Assembly (NCBI GenBank): GCA_027924585.1 | Contig: BSBM01000592.1 | Location: 8,688,501-8,752,500, forward strand | Source: Larix kaempferi | Lineage: Eukaryota; Streptophyta; Pinopsida; Pinales; Pinaceae | Direction of reading: 5' to 3' | DNA length: 64,000 nt | Shown: positions 1 through 11,443 of the stretch, piece after piece | Layout of the letters: every line of letters begins with the position of its first letter | How positions within the stretch are numbered: position 1 is the first letter of the stretch | Notes under the pieces: generated by a model | The model's input: the letters and a program-made list of their open reading frames with translations, nothing else | Told to the model about the DNA's origin: nothing | The model's database searches: none | Made by a program: the position numbers and the translations under genes

Positions 1-274
1 AAGAAAATGAAGGAGATAAGTATAGCTATATTTTTGGTATAATTTAGCTGAAGAAATAAAATCTCTCTCTCTCATCAGGTTTTCCCTTAGGGGTTTTATC
101 CTGGACCAATTTGGTCAAAAACACTGTCATTTTAATGTGTGAATGGCTGTTATAATTTTTTGAGTTTGAAAATATATGCTGAAAGTAAGAATTTCTGAGT
201 TATTATTTTTTAAAAGAATTTCATGTGTTTTAAGAAAACAATTTTAATTTAGAAAAATAAATGCATATTGGGGT
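1..274. other. No gene seen; AT-rich leader to a copia remnant
   Basis: AT-rich DNA with a short CT microsatellite near 62-76. No convincing coding frame. It borders the decayed copia fragment and may be part of the same old element, but nothing diagnostic remains. Confidence 0.4.
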
Positions 275-790
275 TTGGGAATTAAACCATATGCAGAGAA
301 GTTGCAAAACTTGAAATCGGGTTGGGGTTCTAAAACCTTCAGGGAGAAGGCCAAGAAGCCTTCAGTTGATCTCATTGAGGAGCCTATTGAGAGGCTTCAA
401 GGGTACTCCAGTGTGAGCCATGTCACTGATTCAGGATCATCCACTTATGTGAAGACAGCCAAACATCAAGTTTGGAAAGATGCTATGATAAAGGATATCT
501 AGTTGATAATGGAAAATGACATGTGGAAAGTAATTCTCAAACAAGGGAAGTCAGTTGTAACTTCCAAGCGTATCTATAAGATCAAGGTTCTTGTTGACAT
601 TCATAGTTGTTTAAAGCTTTCATGAAATCCTATATTCTATGACAGGTCGAGACACATCAAGAGGAAGTATCACTATGTCAAGGACATGATACAGAGACTT
701 CAGTATGTTTTGTCAGCAGAACAGTTTGTAGATGTGTTGATTGAGCCTTTGTCATCGACAAGCTTGGTGTTATTGAGAGCCATTCTCCGA
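275..790 (+). pseudogene. Ty1/copia polyprotein remnant with internal deletion
   Basis: The first 75 codons end in a Trp-Lys-Asp-Ala-Met block. The translation after the stop (MENDMWKV, then TSKRIYKIK) resembles the start of a copia reverse transcriptase. After about 640 the frame reads RHIKRKYHYVKDMIQ and then ADVLIEPLS-like residues (here VDVLIEPLSS), as at the C-terminus of copia RNase H. The catalytic core between the two is missing, so the piece is a deletion derivative with several stops and shifts. No flanking LTR could be assigned. Family assignment rests on these two motif blocks and was not checked by search. Confidence 0.6.
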
Positions 791-1180
791 GGATGGTACC
801 CTAGCTAGTTAACTAAGGTTCTTGGTCAATTAACCAAGCAGAGTAAGTCCCAAGAAGATACCCTAGGGTCCCCAGCAATCTCCTAGGATTCTTGGTAGGG
901 AACCAAGCAGGTTGATGCCATGGCAAAGTCCCTAGCATGTGGCCTGGACCCCTATTTGTCTCTAGGGCATTCTGGTCTGGGACTAGACAGTTTCTTGCTC
1001 ACGAGGACCAAGCAAATCCTGCAGGTTGACACAGATACCTCCTGCTCTCGGACCAAGCAAATTCTTGGTCACGAGGACCAAGTAGTTCTTGCAGTACATA
1101 CCTGGTCAGTTAACCAGGTGGATCTTGGTCAATTCACCAAGATGATGATGCGTGATGCCCTCCTCTCCTAGGTCTTCAAG
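791..1180. repeat. Cluster of CTTGGT...ACCAAG palindromes
   Basis: At least five imperfect short palindromes occur here: about 821-838, 995-1013, 1064-1082, 1101-1118 and 1124-1141. Each has arms like CTTGGT / ACCAAG (or CCTGGT / ACCAGG) and a 6-7 base loop. The open frame at 920-1171 is made of these units and does not look like a real protein. Confidence 0.55.
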
Positions 1181-1929
1181 ATGGTTGAGCTAGATGGTTT
1201 TCTCAAGGGACTAGCCACCCCTTGATGGAGTCACTAGCACTTGACCTTAGGAGCAGTCAGGAGGACCACAGGATCACATCATCCAGTGTGGACCTTCCTT
1301 ATACAGTGATGATGAACTTTCAGTTAGTGTATGGAACACTTGTACATTTGAGAGAGAGATGATTGGTTGTAACCCCACCTTAATTGTTCACCCTTGGTCT
1401 TCCCACCTTGTTGTTCTTGGTCTTGTGGTTAGAAGGGTTATCTACCCACTTTGAGTTGTCTTGACTCTTACCACCTTGATGTTTTGGTCTTATGGATAAT
1501 AGGGTTGTTTACCCACCTTAGGGGTACACCTTTTGGTCCTAGGGGTTGTGGGTCATGTACCCTTTATTGTTTTATGATTTGACTTGTATCATTTGTTGGT
1601 CCCTGTACCCTTAACCATGACCCTAGTACCCACCTAAAGACACCTTAATTATATTTTATATTATTATAAGTGGTTTTATTGTTTGGTGTCTTAACCCTTA
1701 TTTGTTGGTACCCACCTTATTTAATGGAACCCTAACTCATTAAAGAATTAAAAGAATGACCCTTCTCGAAGTTTTAAGGTTCTATATATTGGAGTCTAAT
1801 TTCATCTTTTGATATCATCTTTTCATCGCACATCTCAGCTGTAATTTTTTGTTGCTTGACGTCAACGGTTTAAGGGTATCTTGCTATTGCTTGCTCACTT
1901 GTTTAGGCCGCCCACCTACTGGAGTTTTT
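1181..1929. other. Intergenic, degenerate 'ACCCACCTT' repeats
   Basis: No gene. Diverged repeats of a unit containing 'acccacctt' and 'ttggtctt' run from about 1370 to 1740. The stretch ends at the left LTR of the gypsy element, next to a run of T. Confidence 0.4.
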
Positions 1930-3697
1930 TGTAATGACCCTTTTTCAAAATTTATTACAATGCCCAATTTTCCACTTTTTTTCCCAATTTCGACCTTTGA
2001 CTAGTTTTACTGTTTTGACCTCCAAATCAACCCAAATGCTCCCAAATCTTCTGTATGAGTGTATGAATGACATTTAGACTTGAATATTAGGTTCAGGGAT
2101 GTTTAATGGTCCTCCAAGGACTTCAGAAAACTTGATTTATATTCTGACCAATATATGCAATTTTGGCTAGTAATTTGTGTATCATATACCCCTGGGGTAA
2201 CACTGAAAATGGCCTCCCAAATGCCTCTAAACTCCCTCGAATTTATGAACAGAGGTATGTAATTTGTTAAGTATGTTATTAAGGTCTCATATGCACCATT
2301 AATGGATTATTACAATTGTTCTCACCCTCTCCCATTCAACTGCAAAAATCCCCAATTCGACCCTTGGGGAAATGGCACTATTTCACCTCCCAATACAACT
2401 AAACTGAGTAAAAATGCTTCAAATGCTCAAGTACAGTACATGAAACTTGTAGAAGACATCCATGGCAGTATATTGATCACAAATATATCAAAGAATCATC
2501 CATCCATTCGAAATAATCAACATTACAGTGTCATACATCAATGCATTGGGGAAATGGACATTGTTTGCTCATTAATCAATATTTTTGCATACAATCAGTG
2601 GGTATTTCGACCTAAGACTTTCTGAATATGAAGAACAAAGGATATGAAGCTATTACAATCAGAAAAATATCATATGAAGCTCTCCCAATGAGTACAAGAG
2701 CTCATCCAAAGCGCAATCCCTCAAAGAGCATGAATACGCCTTCAAAACTAGAAATGGTGGAGAAGAAGTGCTGCACTAAACCAAACCATGAAACTTCCTG
2801 TAGCTGCTACCTGCAAATACAAACTCCATTAAAGCAGCCTGAAAGACCTGAGTGGCCTCTCCAAACACCAACTTGGATGGGAATCTTTCACCCTCGAAAT
2901 TGGCTAAGGCAAGAAACTAGTCATCCACTAGCTCTCTCTTCACAAATGCAATTTTTCTCAAATCATCAAAAGCCATTCTCCTCCTTCATTTCTACATTTT
3001 ATAACCAACGTTAGCCTTCTAAGGGTCGAAATCCTCTCAATAGATTCAATAGATTTCTATTTAGGAAATATTCCACATTTGCCACTTGTCTCCTAGTTCC
3101 AACCTTCCATCTTCTCCCAAATTCGATTTTGAGTCTCTTTGGCTTCTCCAACTCCCATGAGCGCCTTCCTTGAGCCTATTTTGGGGGCTGACATGTCATA
3201 GTGGTTAGATGTCAGAGGTCAGGTCTGCAATTTGTCATAGTTGTCATAGATGCTCCATCATTGGTGTCATAGGGGCTAGGGAATCTAGCCCAAGTGTCCA
3301 CAAACTCCCAATTTGACTCTTTATCTTCCATGGAGGTTACCAATCCTTCTCAATTCGACCTAAGATGCTCAATGACATGTGTTATGACTTACCAACTCAC
3401 ACAAGAGTGTTCATCTTCCCATTATTTCGAATTTGCAAGAGAGAGATACCATGTATTATGAAAAACCAAGCTAGTGTGGGTCCCACATCCTCCATATGTC
3501 TCCAAAACCATTTGCCAACTAGGATTTCTCTTGAATTTATTTATTCACTCTATTTATTAAATACTTGAACCCTTCTAATGTCTAAACATCATTTATTAGC
3601 TTCCTTGTTACCATTCCACATGTGCCATCCAACCTAGGAAACTAGTAGGATTGATGGGATTGTCTTACTATGAAATTATTTGAATGGGGACATTACA
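1930..3697 (-). repeat. 3' LTR of the chromovirus (element orientation)
   Basis: It has TG...CA ends and matches 9674-11443 along its whole length with scattered substitutions and small indels. The integrase frame reads a few codons into it (to 3676). The open frames at 2302-2625 and 2628-3014 occur in both LTRs but have no recognisable domain. Confidence 0.9.
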
Positions 3698-5148
3698 GTC
3701 CTCCCCACCCAAGATTGCTTGTCCTCAAGCAATTTCAAATTAGGATGCTGCAAAATCTTCTCCTCTTCCCATGTAGCATCTTCACTTGGCAAGTCCTTCC
3801 ATTGCACCAAATATTCTTTGATAGTTCTACTTCTCAATCTCCTTTCTCGTGTCTTCAAAATCCTTTCCGGAACAAGTGTGAGCTGACCTTCATCATCCAA
3901 GGGAGGAAGTATTTCTGAAGAGATGATTTGCTGACCAAGAGCTTTCTTGAGACAAGAGACATGAAATACATTATGGATTTTACTCCCTTCCGGAAATTCC
4001 AATTCATATGCTACCTCTCCAATTTTCTGAACTATCCTGTAAGGGCCATAATACCTTGGTTTTAGCTTTTCTGCTCCATTCTTTTTCAAAGAAGTTTGTT
4101 TGTAGGGCTGCAATCTCAAATATACTAAATCATCAACCTGAAATGTCCTTTCTTCTCTATGTTTATCGGCATATTGCTTTTGCTGGTTTTGGGCAACCTG
4201 CAAATTGTCTTTCAAGAGTTTTAAGATCTCTTGACTCTCTTCCACCCAATCCTTAGCCCTTGGGGCCCTACTATCAGAAAAGATAATGTCAACAAAAGTG
4301 AGTGCATCATAACCATAGAGTGCTTTGAAAGGAGGCATTCCTATGGACATATGGAAGGTGGTGTTGTAGCAAAACTCACCCAAGTAGAGCCACTTGACCC
4401 ATACTTTTTGCTGCCCTCCTACATAATTTCTTAAGTATCCTTCCAACCATTGATTTACCCTCTTTGTTTGTCCATCAGTTTGTAAATGATAGCTGGTGCT
4501 TGGAGTCAATTGAGTGCCCACCAATCTAAAGAGTTCTTGCCAAAAAGCACCCATGAATCTACTATCTCTATCACTGACAATGCTCTTGGGGAGCCCATGC
4601 AATCTGAATATTTCTTTGAAAAATATATCAACCACTTGTGCAGCACTAAAAGATGATGTAACAGCAAAGAAATGAGCAAATTTTGTCAACCTATCCACTA
4701 CCACATATATACAATCCTTACCCAAAGATTTTGGTAAACCGATGATGAAATCCATGGAGATACTATCCCATTTTTGCTCCGGAATTGGTAATGGTTGTAA
4801 TAAGCCTGCTGGACATGTAAGTTCTGATTTGTTTTGTTGACATACTTTACATTCACTTACATATTTCTGCACATCTTCTTTCAGCCCCTTCCAAAAAAAC
4901 CTTTGCCTCAACTGTCTGTAAGTTTTGAAGATCCCCGGATCGCCTGCTAGTGGGGAATCATGAGCTTCTTGTAAAATTTGGTACTTGAGCTTTGAGTTCT
5001 GAACTAAATAAATTCTGGCCTTATAGTATATCATCCCATTCAAAACCTTGTAGTTATCATCCCCTTTGAGTCCATCCAACACATCACAAGCAAATTTGTC
5101 TTTAGCGTATTCAACTAGTAGCATATTTTTCCAATCCTTGGAGATCAA
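3676..5148 (-). CDS. Chromovirus integrase with chromodomain (C-terminal polyprotein)
   Basis: This 490-codon open frame inserts retroelement cDNA into chromosomes. Near residues 64-106 is the integrase zinc-binding region (AHDSPLAGD ... CKVCQQ); the second His of the usual AGH motif appears as Asp. The catalytic core shows the expected acidic triad: Asp in WDSISMDFI, Asp in SDRDSRF and Glu in RVNQWLE. A C-terminal chromodomain follows (ERILKTRERRLRSRT ... YLVQWK ... ATWEEE), which in chromoviruses targets modified chromatin. The frame ends inside the 3' LTR. Upstream it stays open to about 5205 (YISAERLARIIRIKTS), then meets foreign DNA. It is probably not expressed as a working protein, because the rest of pol is lost. 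Confidence 0.88.
   Translation of the reverse strand: MISKDWKNMLLVEYAKDKFACDVLDGLKGDDNYKVLNGMIYYKARIYLVQNSKLKYQILQEAHDSPLAGDPGIFKTYRQLRQRFFWKGLKEDVQKYVSECKVCQQNKSELTCPAGLLQPLPIPEQKWDSISMDFIIGLPKSLGKDCIYVVVDRLTKFAHFFAVTSSFSAAQVVDIFFKEIFRLHGLPKSIVSDRDSRFMGAFWQELFRLVGTQLTPSTSYHLQTDGQTKRVNQWLEGYLRNYVGGQQKVWVKWLYLGEFCYNTTFHMSIGMPPFKALYGYDALTFVDIIFSDSRAPRAKDWVEESQEILKLLKDNLQVAQNQQKQYADKHREERTFQVDDLVYLRLQPYKQTSLKKNGAEKLKPRYYGPYRIVQKIGEVAYELEFPEGSKIHNVFHVSCLKKALGQQIISSEILPPLDDEGQLTLVPERILKTRERRLRSRTIKEYLVQWKDLPSEDATWEEEKILQHPNLKLLEDKQSWVGRTVMSPFK
3698..3712 (-). other. Polypurine tract of the chromovirus
   Basis: Read on the minus strand it is a GGGTGGGGAGGAC-type purine run directly before the 3' LTR (TGTAATG). 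This is the usual start site for plus-strand DNA synthesis. Confidence 0.75.
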
Positions 5149-5237
5149 GCTAGTCTTTATTCTGATTATCCTAGCTAGTCTTTCTGCAGAGATATACCAA
5201 GGTGGAGAGTGGCTTGGAGATCAAGCTAGTCTTTATT
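5137..5237. repeat. 25-bp direct repeat at an internal breakpoint
   Basis: The same 25 bases (starting CTTGGAGATCAAGC) lie at 5137-5161 and 5213-5237. The first copy is integrase-linker coding sequence. The second lies at the edge of the inserted LTR-Y fragment, outside the open frame. This looks like templated filler left by break repair. Confidence 0.6.
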
Positions 5238-8015
5238 CATACATTGGTTTTTCCTCTCTAAATTGTTCTTTTGCAGGTTCTCCAAGTCTTTCTATTCTCA
5301 AAGAAAGAAACACTACTAGAGACTAGCCTACCCTCCATCAAACACAAAATTTCTGCTTCAACTCGGTTACTTGTTTCCTTGGGCTTATCTCTTCAAGCTC
5401 TCCATACTGTCCATTTGTTTGGCTGCCGACTGTCTACCATCCACCCTCACCTTTCCCATTCGTTTTTCTTCTCATTTATTCCTCATTCGTCCATCCATAC
5501 TAGCTATCTTTGTCCTCTTCCCTTTGGCTGCCCCATTCTCCTACCTGTTGACTGTCCCATTCACCTATTTGCAGCTATTACCACAGTCATTTGTTTGGCT
5601 GCCCCTTTATCCTCATTTCACTGCTGTCCCATTTACTCATTTGCAACCACTTACCACTTCACTTGGGAGCCTTCTCGTCCACCTTTGAGGTTACCCTAAA
5701 ACCATACAAAAACATAAAAATGTAGACTCTTTAAAGGTTTGTTTAAGTGGTAGTAGTCTTATGGTTTAAAGGTTTGATAGTTAGGCATCATTGGATCCAT
5801 TTCGTTCTTTGTTTCATTAGTTAGTTGTTTTTTGCATCTATATTATTGATAAATTCTTGCATCTTAGATCCCTCTGAGAGTTAGTTTGTTTAAGATTTCT
5901 TGTTTTTCTTTTATGAGAAGCTAGTTTAGGCCTTGTTAAGATCTCATTTAGGGCTTGCATCTAGTCAACTTTGATATTTTTTGCAATCTCATTCAAGATA
6001 TAAAATTGCATTTTGAGTAGTTCATTTTATTTTTGTACTGTAGATCTCTTCCTCATCATTTCTAGAACTTGTTTACTTGCTGGTCCGTTTTGCTATTTTC
6101 ATAAAATCAAAGAAAAAATCTCATGCTTTTTACCATCTAGATCTCATTTTTCAAACTTGTACTTAGCTAGGTTCAAATTTTGTTATTTTGTTTGCTAATG
6201 TCTAATGGGTATATGGTTTGAGTGTGATGAAGTTCTTGTAGGTATTTGAAGAAGAAGAGAGCTAAGGAAAACAAGTTTTGAGAAGCAAAGAGAAAGGAGG
6301 ACAAAAACAAGGAGAAGTTGAATCCAAAGCACATTTGAAACCAAAGCAAAACTATCAATCTCCTTTTTGTACAAGCTATTTAACAAAGCTTCTTTAAATC
6401 ATTGTTCTAAGTTCATTTCTTTCAAAAGTCCTTCAAGGGTAAATTCCCAAGCCAGGTTGTAACCATTTTAATAAAATTTCAAGTGGAGGAGGCCTCCACT
6501 TTTTTTGGCTTTCTTCCCCATTTGGGGAAGAGTGTTGTGATTGGTTAGCTTAGATCTATTATTTCACGCTTTAGATTAGTCTCTTCTATTTCACTTTTTC
6601 TCTTCCAAGTTTTGACCGGAGGTAGTATCCTTGGGATTTCATCTCAAGGGCAGGACCACATAATTTTGTGGTTACTCCTCTCTCCCCGTTAGTTGCCTTG
6701 GTCGAAATCTCAGCTAGCTGGGAAGTTCTCAAGTGCTAGCGGTTCTTAGAGGTCGACCTTGTTCGGAGGAAAACCCCACCTTAGATTAAATTTGTTGGTA
6801 GAACACTAACTCTTTTATCTTATTTCATTTCGCAAATAGCATGCCAGTTGTCTTTTATATCTTTTGAGCTATCACATGATTTAATTCTACAAGCTTCGTA
6901 ATTGTTCCACAACTGCTTCTTTCTTGCAAATAAAATAAACAAAGCCTCTTGAACTTGGCCAAATCCAAGTCAAGAGCACTCTCTGTCGGAGAGCATTGTA
7001 GACTTGCATTTTCTCCTTGCATTAGGCATTTTAAAGTAGAAAGTCTCTTGAACTGTGGTCTTAAGACTAAGTCAAGAGCGCTCTCTATCGGAGAGTTGAA
7101 CGGTGCTCTTAATAATAAAACTTTTCAACTCACATTCCCCCTTAATTAATTTATTTTGGTTTTTCGTCCAACACCCGTATGCTCTGCCAACCTACAAAGG
7201 TTGGGCTAGTACTCAGAAAGGTGAAGGACTTGCTAAACTTACAAGTGATAACATAATTAAAATTTTATCCAAAACCAAAACCAGCATCAAATCACTGAGG
7301 TTGCTTCCTGAAACAGGTGGTGCCAGGAATCCACTGTCAGACTCGAGGGTGGTCAAGCCATTGTACACTTATCCTCTCTGCAATCTGGGTGCTCCCGACA
7401 TATCATCTAAGAGGTTGCCAGTATTTGTTCTTGGTTAAGGTTCTACTCTTTTGATATCCTTGGTTTTAGCCTTAATAATCAAAGACCATTAAAATATTCA
7501 ATTTACCAAGATAATTTTCATAACGATCTCACAAACAGCGTTTTTTCAAGACCCACACATTCAGCATCACAATTATCTTTTCTGTGACTCCATAAGGCAC
7601 TGGTATTTACATTTTATATCTTGATTAGGACCATTTGTCCTTGTGTTAATTTTCATGTTGTGAATGCTTTATCTGATCATAAGTCTTGAAATATACTGTT
7701 AATCTCGTTTTTTCATTTTAGCAACGTGGATTGCTTTGTTATCTTGTGCTTATCTTATCTTTTAATTTGGTCTCATCATAATAAACTCCTAAACAACACC
7801 CATCCGCATCATTCACACTTAAAACCTAAAAAACACAAGAGTCTTAGACTACCCCCCTTGGCTTCGTTAGGAGTTAGCCTAAACGAAGGCGCTGGGATAC
7901 AGGTGACAGTACCTGGCTCATTGCTTGCCCCCAAGGCCACACCTCTCCCCACTTTCCAGTGAGGGAGACAGCTTTCGAAAGATTTCTGCTACTGGCGTGT
8001 AGTTTGGCGACAACA
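5238..8015 (+). mobile_element. Truncated LTR-Y copy inside the chromovirus
   Basis: It matches the right-hand part of the unit at 21668-25987: the CT-rich block (5280-5690), the 'gaagaagaagag' region near 6248, the 'agagcactctct' pair near 6970-7095, a nearly identical block near 7850-7990, and the same end (...GGCGACAACA versus ...GGCGGACAACA). The left 1.5-2 kb of the family is missing. Its right end cuts the chromovirus protease frame at about 8016. It has no credible coding frame. Confidence 0.65.
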
Positions 8016-8349
8016 GAACCCATGTTTTGCATTGCATTGTGTTGTGACCGGGAATGACAACTGTAAAGCCATCAAATGGCTCAATAGGTACCTTTCTTTT
8101 CTCCACCATCTCTACATCAATGAATTTATGGGTGGCTCCTCCATCTACCAAAACTGAAGTTCTTTGTCGTTGTACCACACCCTTGCATCGGATAGTATGG
8201 TAGCAAGGTACTACTAAAAGTACTGTCATTCTTGATTTGTCCGGTGAAGGCTGATTTTCTTCTTGTCTTTCCTCTTCTACTGCTCTCATATGCCTCTTCT
8301 TGATCTGAATTATGTCCATCTTCATCCATGACCCCATCATACCACTCAT
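8016..8349 (-). pseudogene. Chromovirus aspartic protease fragment
   Basis: The frame contains LVDGGATHKFID, which aligns with the retroviral-type protease active site (normally Asp-Ser-Gly-Ala; here the Ser is Gly). A block GHNTMQCKTW follows, as in plant chromoviruses. It would cleave the Gag-Pol precursor. After about 8016 the frame enters inserted LTR-Y DNA and ends in unrelated residues. It is in a different frame from the preceding gag piece. Confidence 0.7.
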
Positions 8350-9534
8350 TATCAGAAAATACTTCTATGTATTGAGCCTTTCCTTTAGTACATTTGTACC
8401 CTGGTGTCCATGGTTGGAAGCATGTGAAGCACAGTTTCTTTTTTCGAAGCTCATCCCTGTTTAGTCCTTTTTTATTCTTTTCAAATGACTCTCTTTGCCA
8501 AGGTTTCTTATCATATCCATCCCTTTGCCATAGTTTCTTTTCAAATATGTAGCTAGGCTTGGGAGGAAATCTCGTTCTAGGAAGCACATTTTGGAGATCT
8601 CTAGTCAAGCTCATTGCATCTTTTAATGTAGTTGGCTTGTGGGCTTTGACCAAACCTTTTAAGGGTTCAGCCAAACTTTCAGTGAACAGCAATACCAACC
8701 TTCCCATAGAGACATCAGCCACCTTGACTAAAGTTTTTGAAAGTCCAACATATATTCAGTAGGGGTCCCAGTTTGCTTCAATTGCGCTAGTTCTTTAAAT
8801 GACAATTCTGGATCTTTTTATTCAAATCTCTCTAATACCCTGTCAACAAATTCTCCATATGTTTTAACCTGATCATGACCCAAGGTTTTCAATCCATGGA
8901 ACCACAATTCATTTGCATCTCCTTCCAAGTGCAAAATGACCATTTTTAATGCATCTTCTTCCAACATAGGATTCAGCTGAAAATACACATCCAATTTTTG
9001 CACCCAAATATTAGCAGAATTTGGAGAAGATCCATCAAAAGTAGGAACTGACATTTTACTAATAGCACCATTTAATTCTCTGTTTTGGTTTGGACTCCTA
9101 TGGTCATCCTTCCTCTTCATTTTATAGATAGCATCGATGAATGTACTAAATGGTAGACCTCTTTTACATTCTTCACTCAAATCATTCCACTCATTGGCTA
9201 GTTTACTATTATCCACCTCAATATCGGGCTCTTCTTTAGGTGAGAGGAATTTAGGTGCAATATGCCTTTGTGTGCTTTGAAATTCATCAGGTCTATTATG
9301 AGGTCCTGTACTTGAGAAAATATGCTCACAACCTTTTATCTTTTCCCCTGAGTGTGAACCACTATTATCTCCTATCACCCCTTTGCTTTGAAGCTGGCTA
9401 ATCAACAATTCGAATCCTTGCAGCAATTTGTTACCTATCCTTTCCATATTTGTAGAAATTTTAGAGAAACATGGATCTAAGGTTGCAATAAGTTCCTCCT
9501 TATGTTTTAATTTGTCATCCTCCTCTCTACCCAT
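8126..9534 (-). pseudogene. Chromovirus gag, split by frameshifts
   Basis: Gag forms the particle that packages element RNA. The first frame (9534-8818, 238 codons) has an N-terminal coiled-coil-like stretch and the capsid signature FDGSSPNSANIW ... LEGDANELWF ... FVDRVLERFE. A second frame (8722-8126) continues with an Arg/Lys-rich region and a knuckle CFTCFQPWTPGYKC, where the His of the zinc knuckle is replaced by Tyr. At least one stop or frameshift separates them. An upstream ATG near 9643 starts MVLTRSQ, which looks like a more usual gag start, but that frame is interrupted. This copy is dead. Confidence 0.78.
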
Positions 9535-9659
9535 GGTTTCAGCAAAAGACTCCTCTTCTTCTACTACCTCTTCTTCAACAAAAGCCTCTTCAACTACTGG
9601 TTCAAAGGGTGGTGGATTTCTTTTGACTTCTTGTTAAGACCATCAGGTGCCAAGAACAT

Positions 9660-9671
9660 GCTCTGATACCA
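9660..9671 (-). other. Primer-binding site for tRNA-iMet (chromovirus)
   Basis: Minus strand TGGTATCAGAGC, complementary to the 3' end of plant initiator Met tRNA, two bases inside the 5' LTR. It fixes the element's orientation. Confidence 0.9.
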
Positions 9672-9673
9672 CT

Positions 9674-11443
9674 TGTAATGACCCTTTTTCAAAATTTATT
9701 AAAATGCCCAATTTTCCACTTTTTTCCCAATTTCGACACTTGACTAGTTTTAGTGTTTTGACCTCCAAATCAACCCAAATGCTCCCAAATCTTCTGTATG
9801 AGTGTATGAATGATATTTAGACTTGAATATTAGGTTCATAGATGTTTAATGGTCCTCCAAAGACTTCAGAAAACTTGATTTATATTCTGACCAATATATG
9901 CAATTTTGGCTAGTAATTTGTGTATCAAATCCCCCCGGAGTAACACTGAAAATGGCCTCCCAAATGCCTTTAAACTCCCTTGAATTTCTGAACAGAGGTA
10001 TGTAATGTGTTAAGTATGTTATTAAGGTCTCATATGCACCATTAATAGATTATTACAACTGTTCTCACCCTCCCCCATTCAACTGCAAAAATCCCCAATT
10101 CGACACTTGGGGAAATGGCACTATTTCACCTCCCAATATAACTAAACTGAGTAAAAATGCTTCAAATGCTCAAGTACAGTACATGAAACTTGTAGAAGGC
10201 ATCCATGGCAGTATATTGATCACAAATATATCAAAGAATCATCCATCCATTCGAAATAATCAACATTACAGTGTCATACATCAATGCATTGGGGAAATGG
10301 ACATTGTTTGCTCATTAATCAATATTTTTGCATACAATCAGTGGGTATTTCGACCTGAGACTTTCTGAATATGAAGAACAGAGGATATGAAGCTATTACA
10401 ATCAGAAAAATATCATATGAAGCTCTCCCAGTGAGTACAAGAGCTCATCCAAAGCGCAATCCCTCAAGGAGCATGATGAATATGCCTTCAAAACTGGAAA
10501 TGGTGCAGAAGAAGTGTTGCACTAAACCAAACCATGAAACTTCCTGTAGCTGCTACCTGCAAATACAAACTCCATTAAAGCACCATGAAAGACCTGAGTG
10601 GCCTCTCCAAACACCAACTTGGATGGGAATCTTTCACCCTCGAAATTGGCTAAGGCAAGAAACTAATCATCCACTAGCTCTCTCTTCACAAATGCAATTT
10701 TTCTCAAATCATCAAAAGCCATTCTCCTACTTCATTTCTCATTTTATAACCAACATTAGCCTTCTAAGGGTCGAAATCCTCTCAATAGATTCAATAGATT
10801 TCTATTTAGGAAATATTCCACATTTGCCACTTGTCTCCTAGCCCCAACCTTCCATCTTCTCCCAAATTCGATTTTGAGTCTCTTTGGCTTCTCCAACTCC
10901 CATGAGCGCCTTCCTTGAGCCTATTTTGGGGGCTGACATGTCATAGTGGTTAGATGTCAGAGGTCAGGTTTGCAATTTGTCATAGTTGTCATAGATGCTC
11001 CATCATTGGTGTCATAGGGGCTAGGGAATCTAGCCCAAGTGTCCACAAACTCCCAATTTGACACTTTATCTTCCATGGAGGTTACCAATCCTTCCCAATT
11101 CGACCTAAGATGCTCAATGACATGTGTTATGACTTACCAACTCACCCAAGAGTGTTCATCTTCCCATTAATTCGAATTTGCAAGAGAGAGATACCATGTA
11201 TTATGAAAAATCAAGCTAGTGTGGGTCCCACATCCTCCATATGTCTCCAAAACCATTTGCCACCTAGGATTTCTCTTGAATTTCTTTATTCACTCTATTT
11301 ATTAAATATTTGAACCCTTCTAATGTCTAAACATCATTTATTAGCTTCCTTGTTACCATTCCACATGTGCCCATCCAACCTAGGAAACTAGTAGGATTGA
11401 TGGGATTGTCTTACAATGAAATTATTTGAATGGGGACATTACA
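9674..11443 (-). repeat. 5' LTR of the chromovirus (element orientation)
   Basis: Partner of 1930-3697, with TG...CA ends and immediately next to the primer-binding site. Differences are concentrated in the first ~470 bases (roughly 5% by eye there, fewer later). This suggests an insertion that is old, but young for a gymnosperm. Confidence 0.9.

Larger units (their letters stand above)
1930..11443 (-). mobile_element. Ty3/gypsy chromovirus, internally rearranged
   Basis: Two long direct repeats (1930-3697 and 9674-11443) begin TGTAATGACC and end GGGGACATTACA. They differ by only a few percent by eye. The coding direction is minus, so the 9674-11443 copy is the 5' LTR. Just inside it is a primer-binding site for tRNA-iMet (9660-9671), and a polypurine tract abuts the 3' LTR. 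The order gag, protease, integrase-chromodomain identifies a chromovirus of the Metaviridae. The flanks read TTTT on both sides, a possible but weak target-site duplication. Reverse transcriptase and RNase H are absent; a truncated copy of another LTR sits in their place (about 5238-8015). Confidence 0.9.

Noticed and set aside
2302-3014. Open frames of 107 and 128 codons repeated at 10183-10841
   Set aside because: They are duplicated only because they lie in the two LTRs of one element. Lengths differ between copies and no domain is visible.
5271-5699. Long Ser/Pro/Leu-rich open frames in CT-rich tracts (also 16985-17550 and 23435-23885)
   Set aside because: They are low-complexity pyrimidine tracts at the same place in three LTR-Y copies. 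The encoded peptides are not conserved and sit in non-coding LTR sequence.
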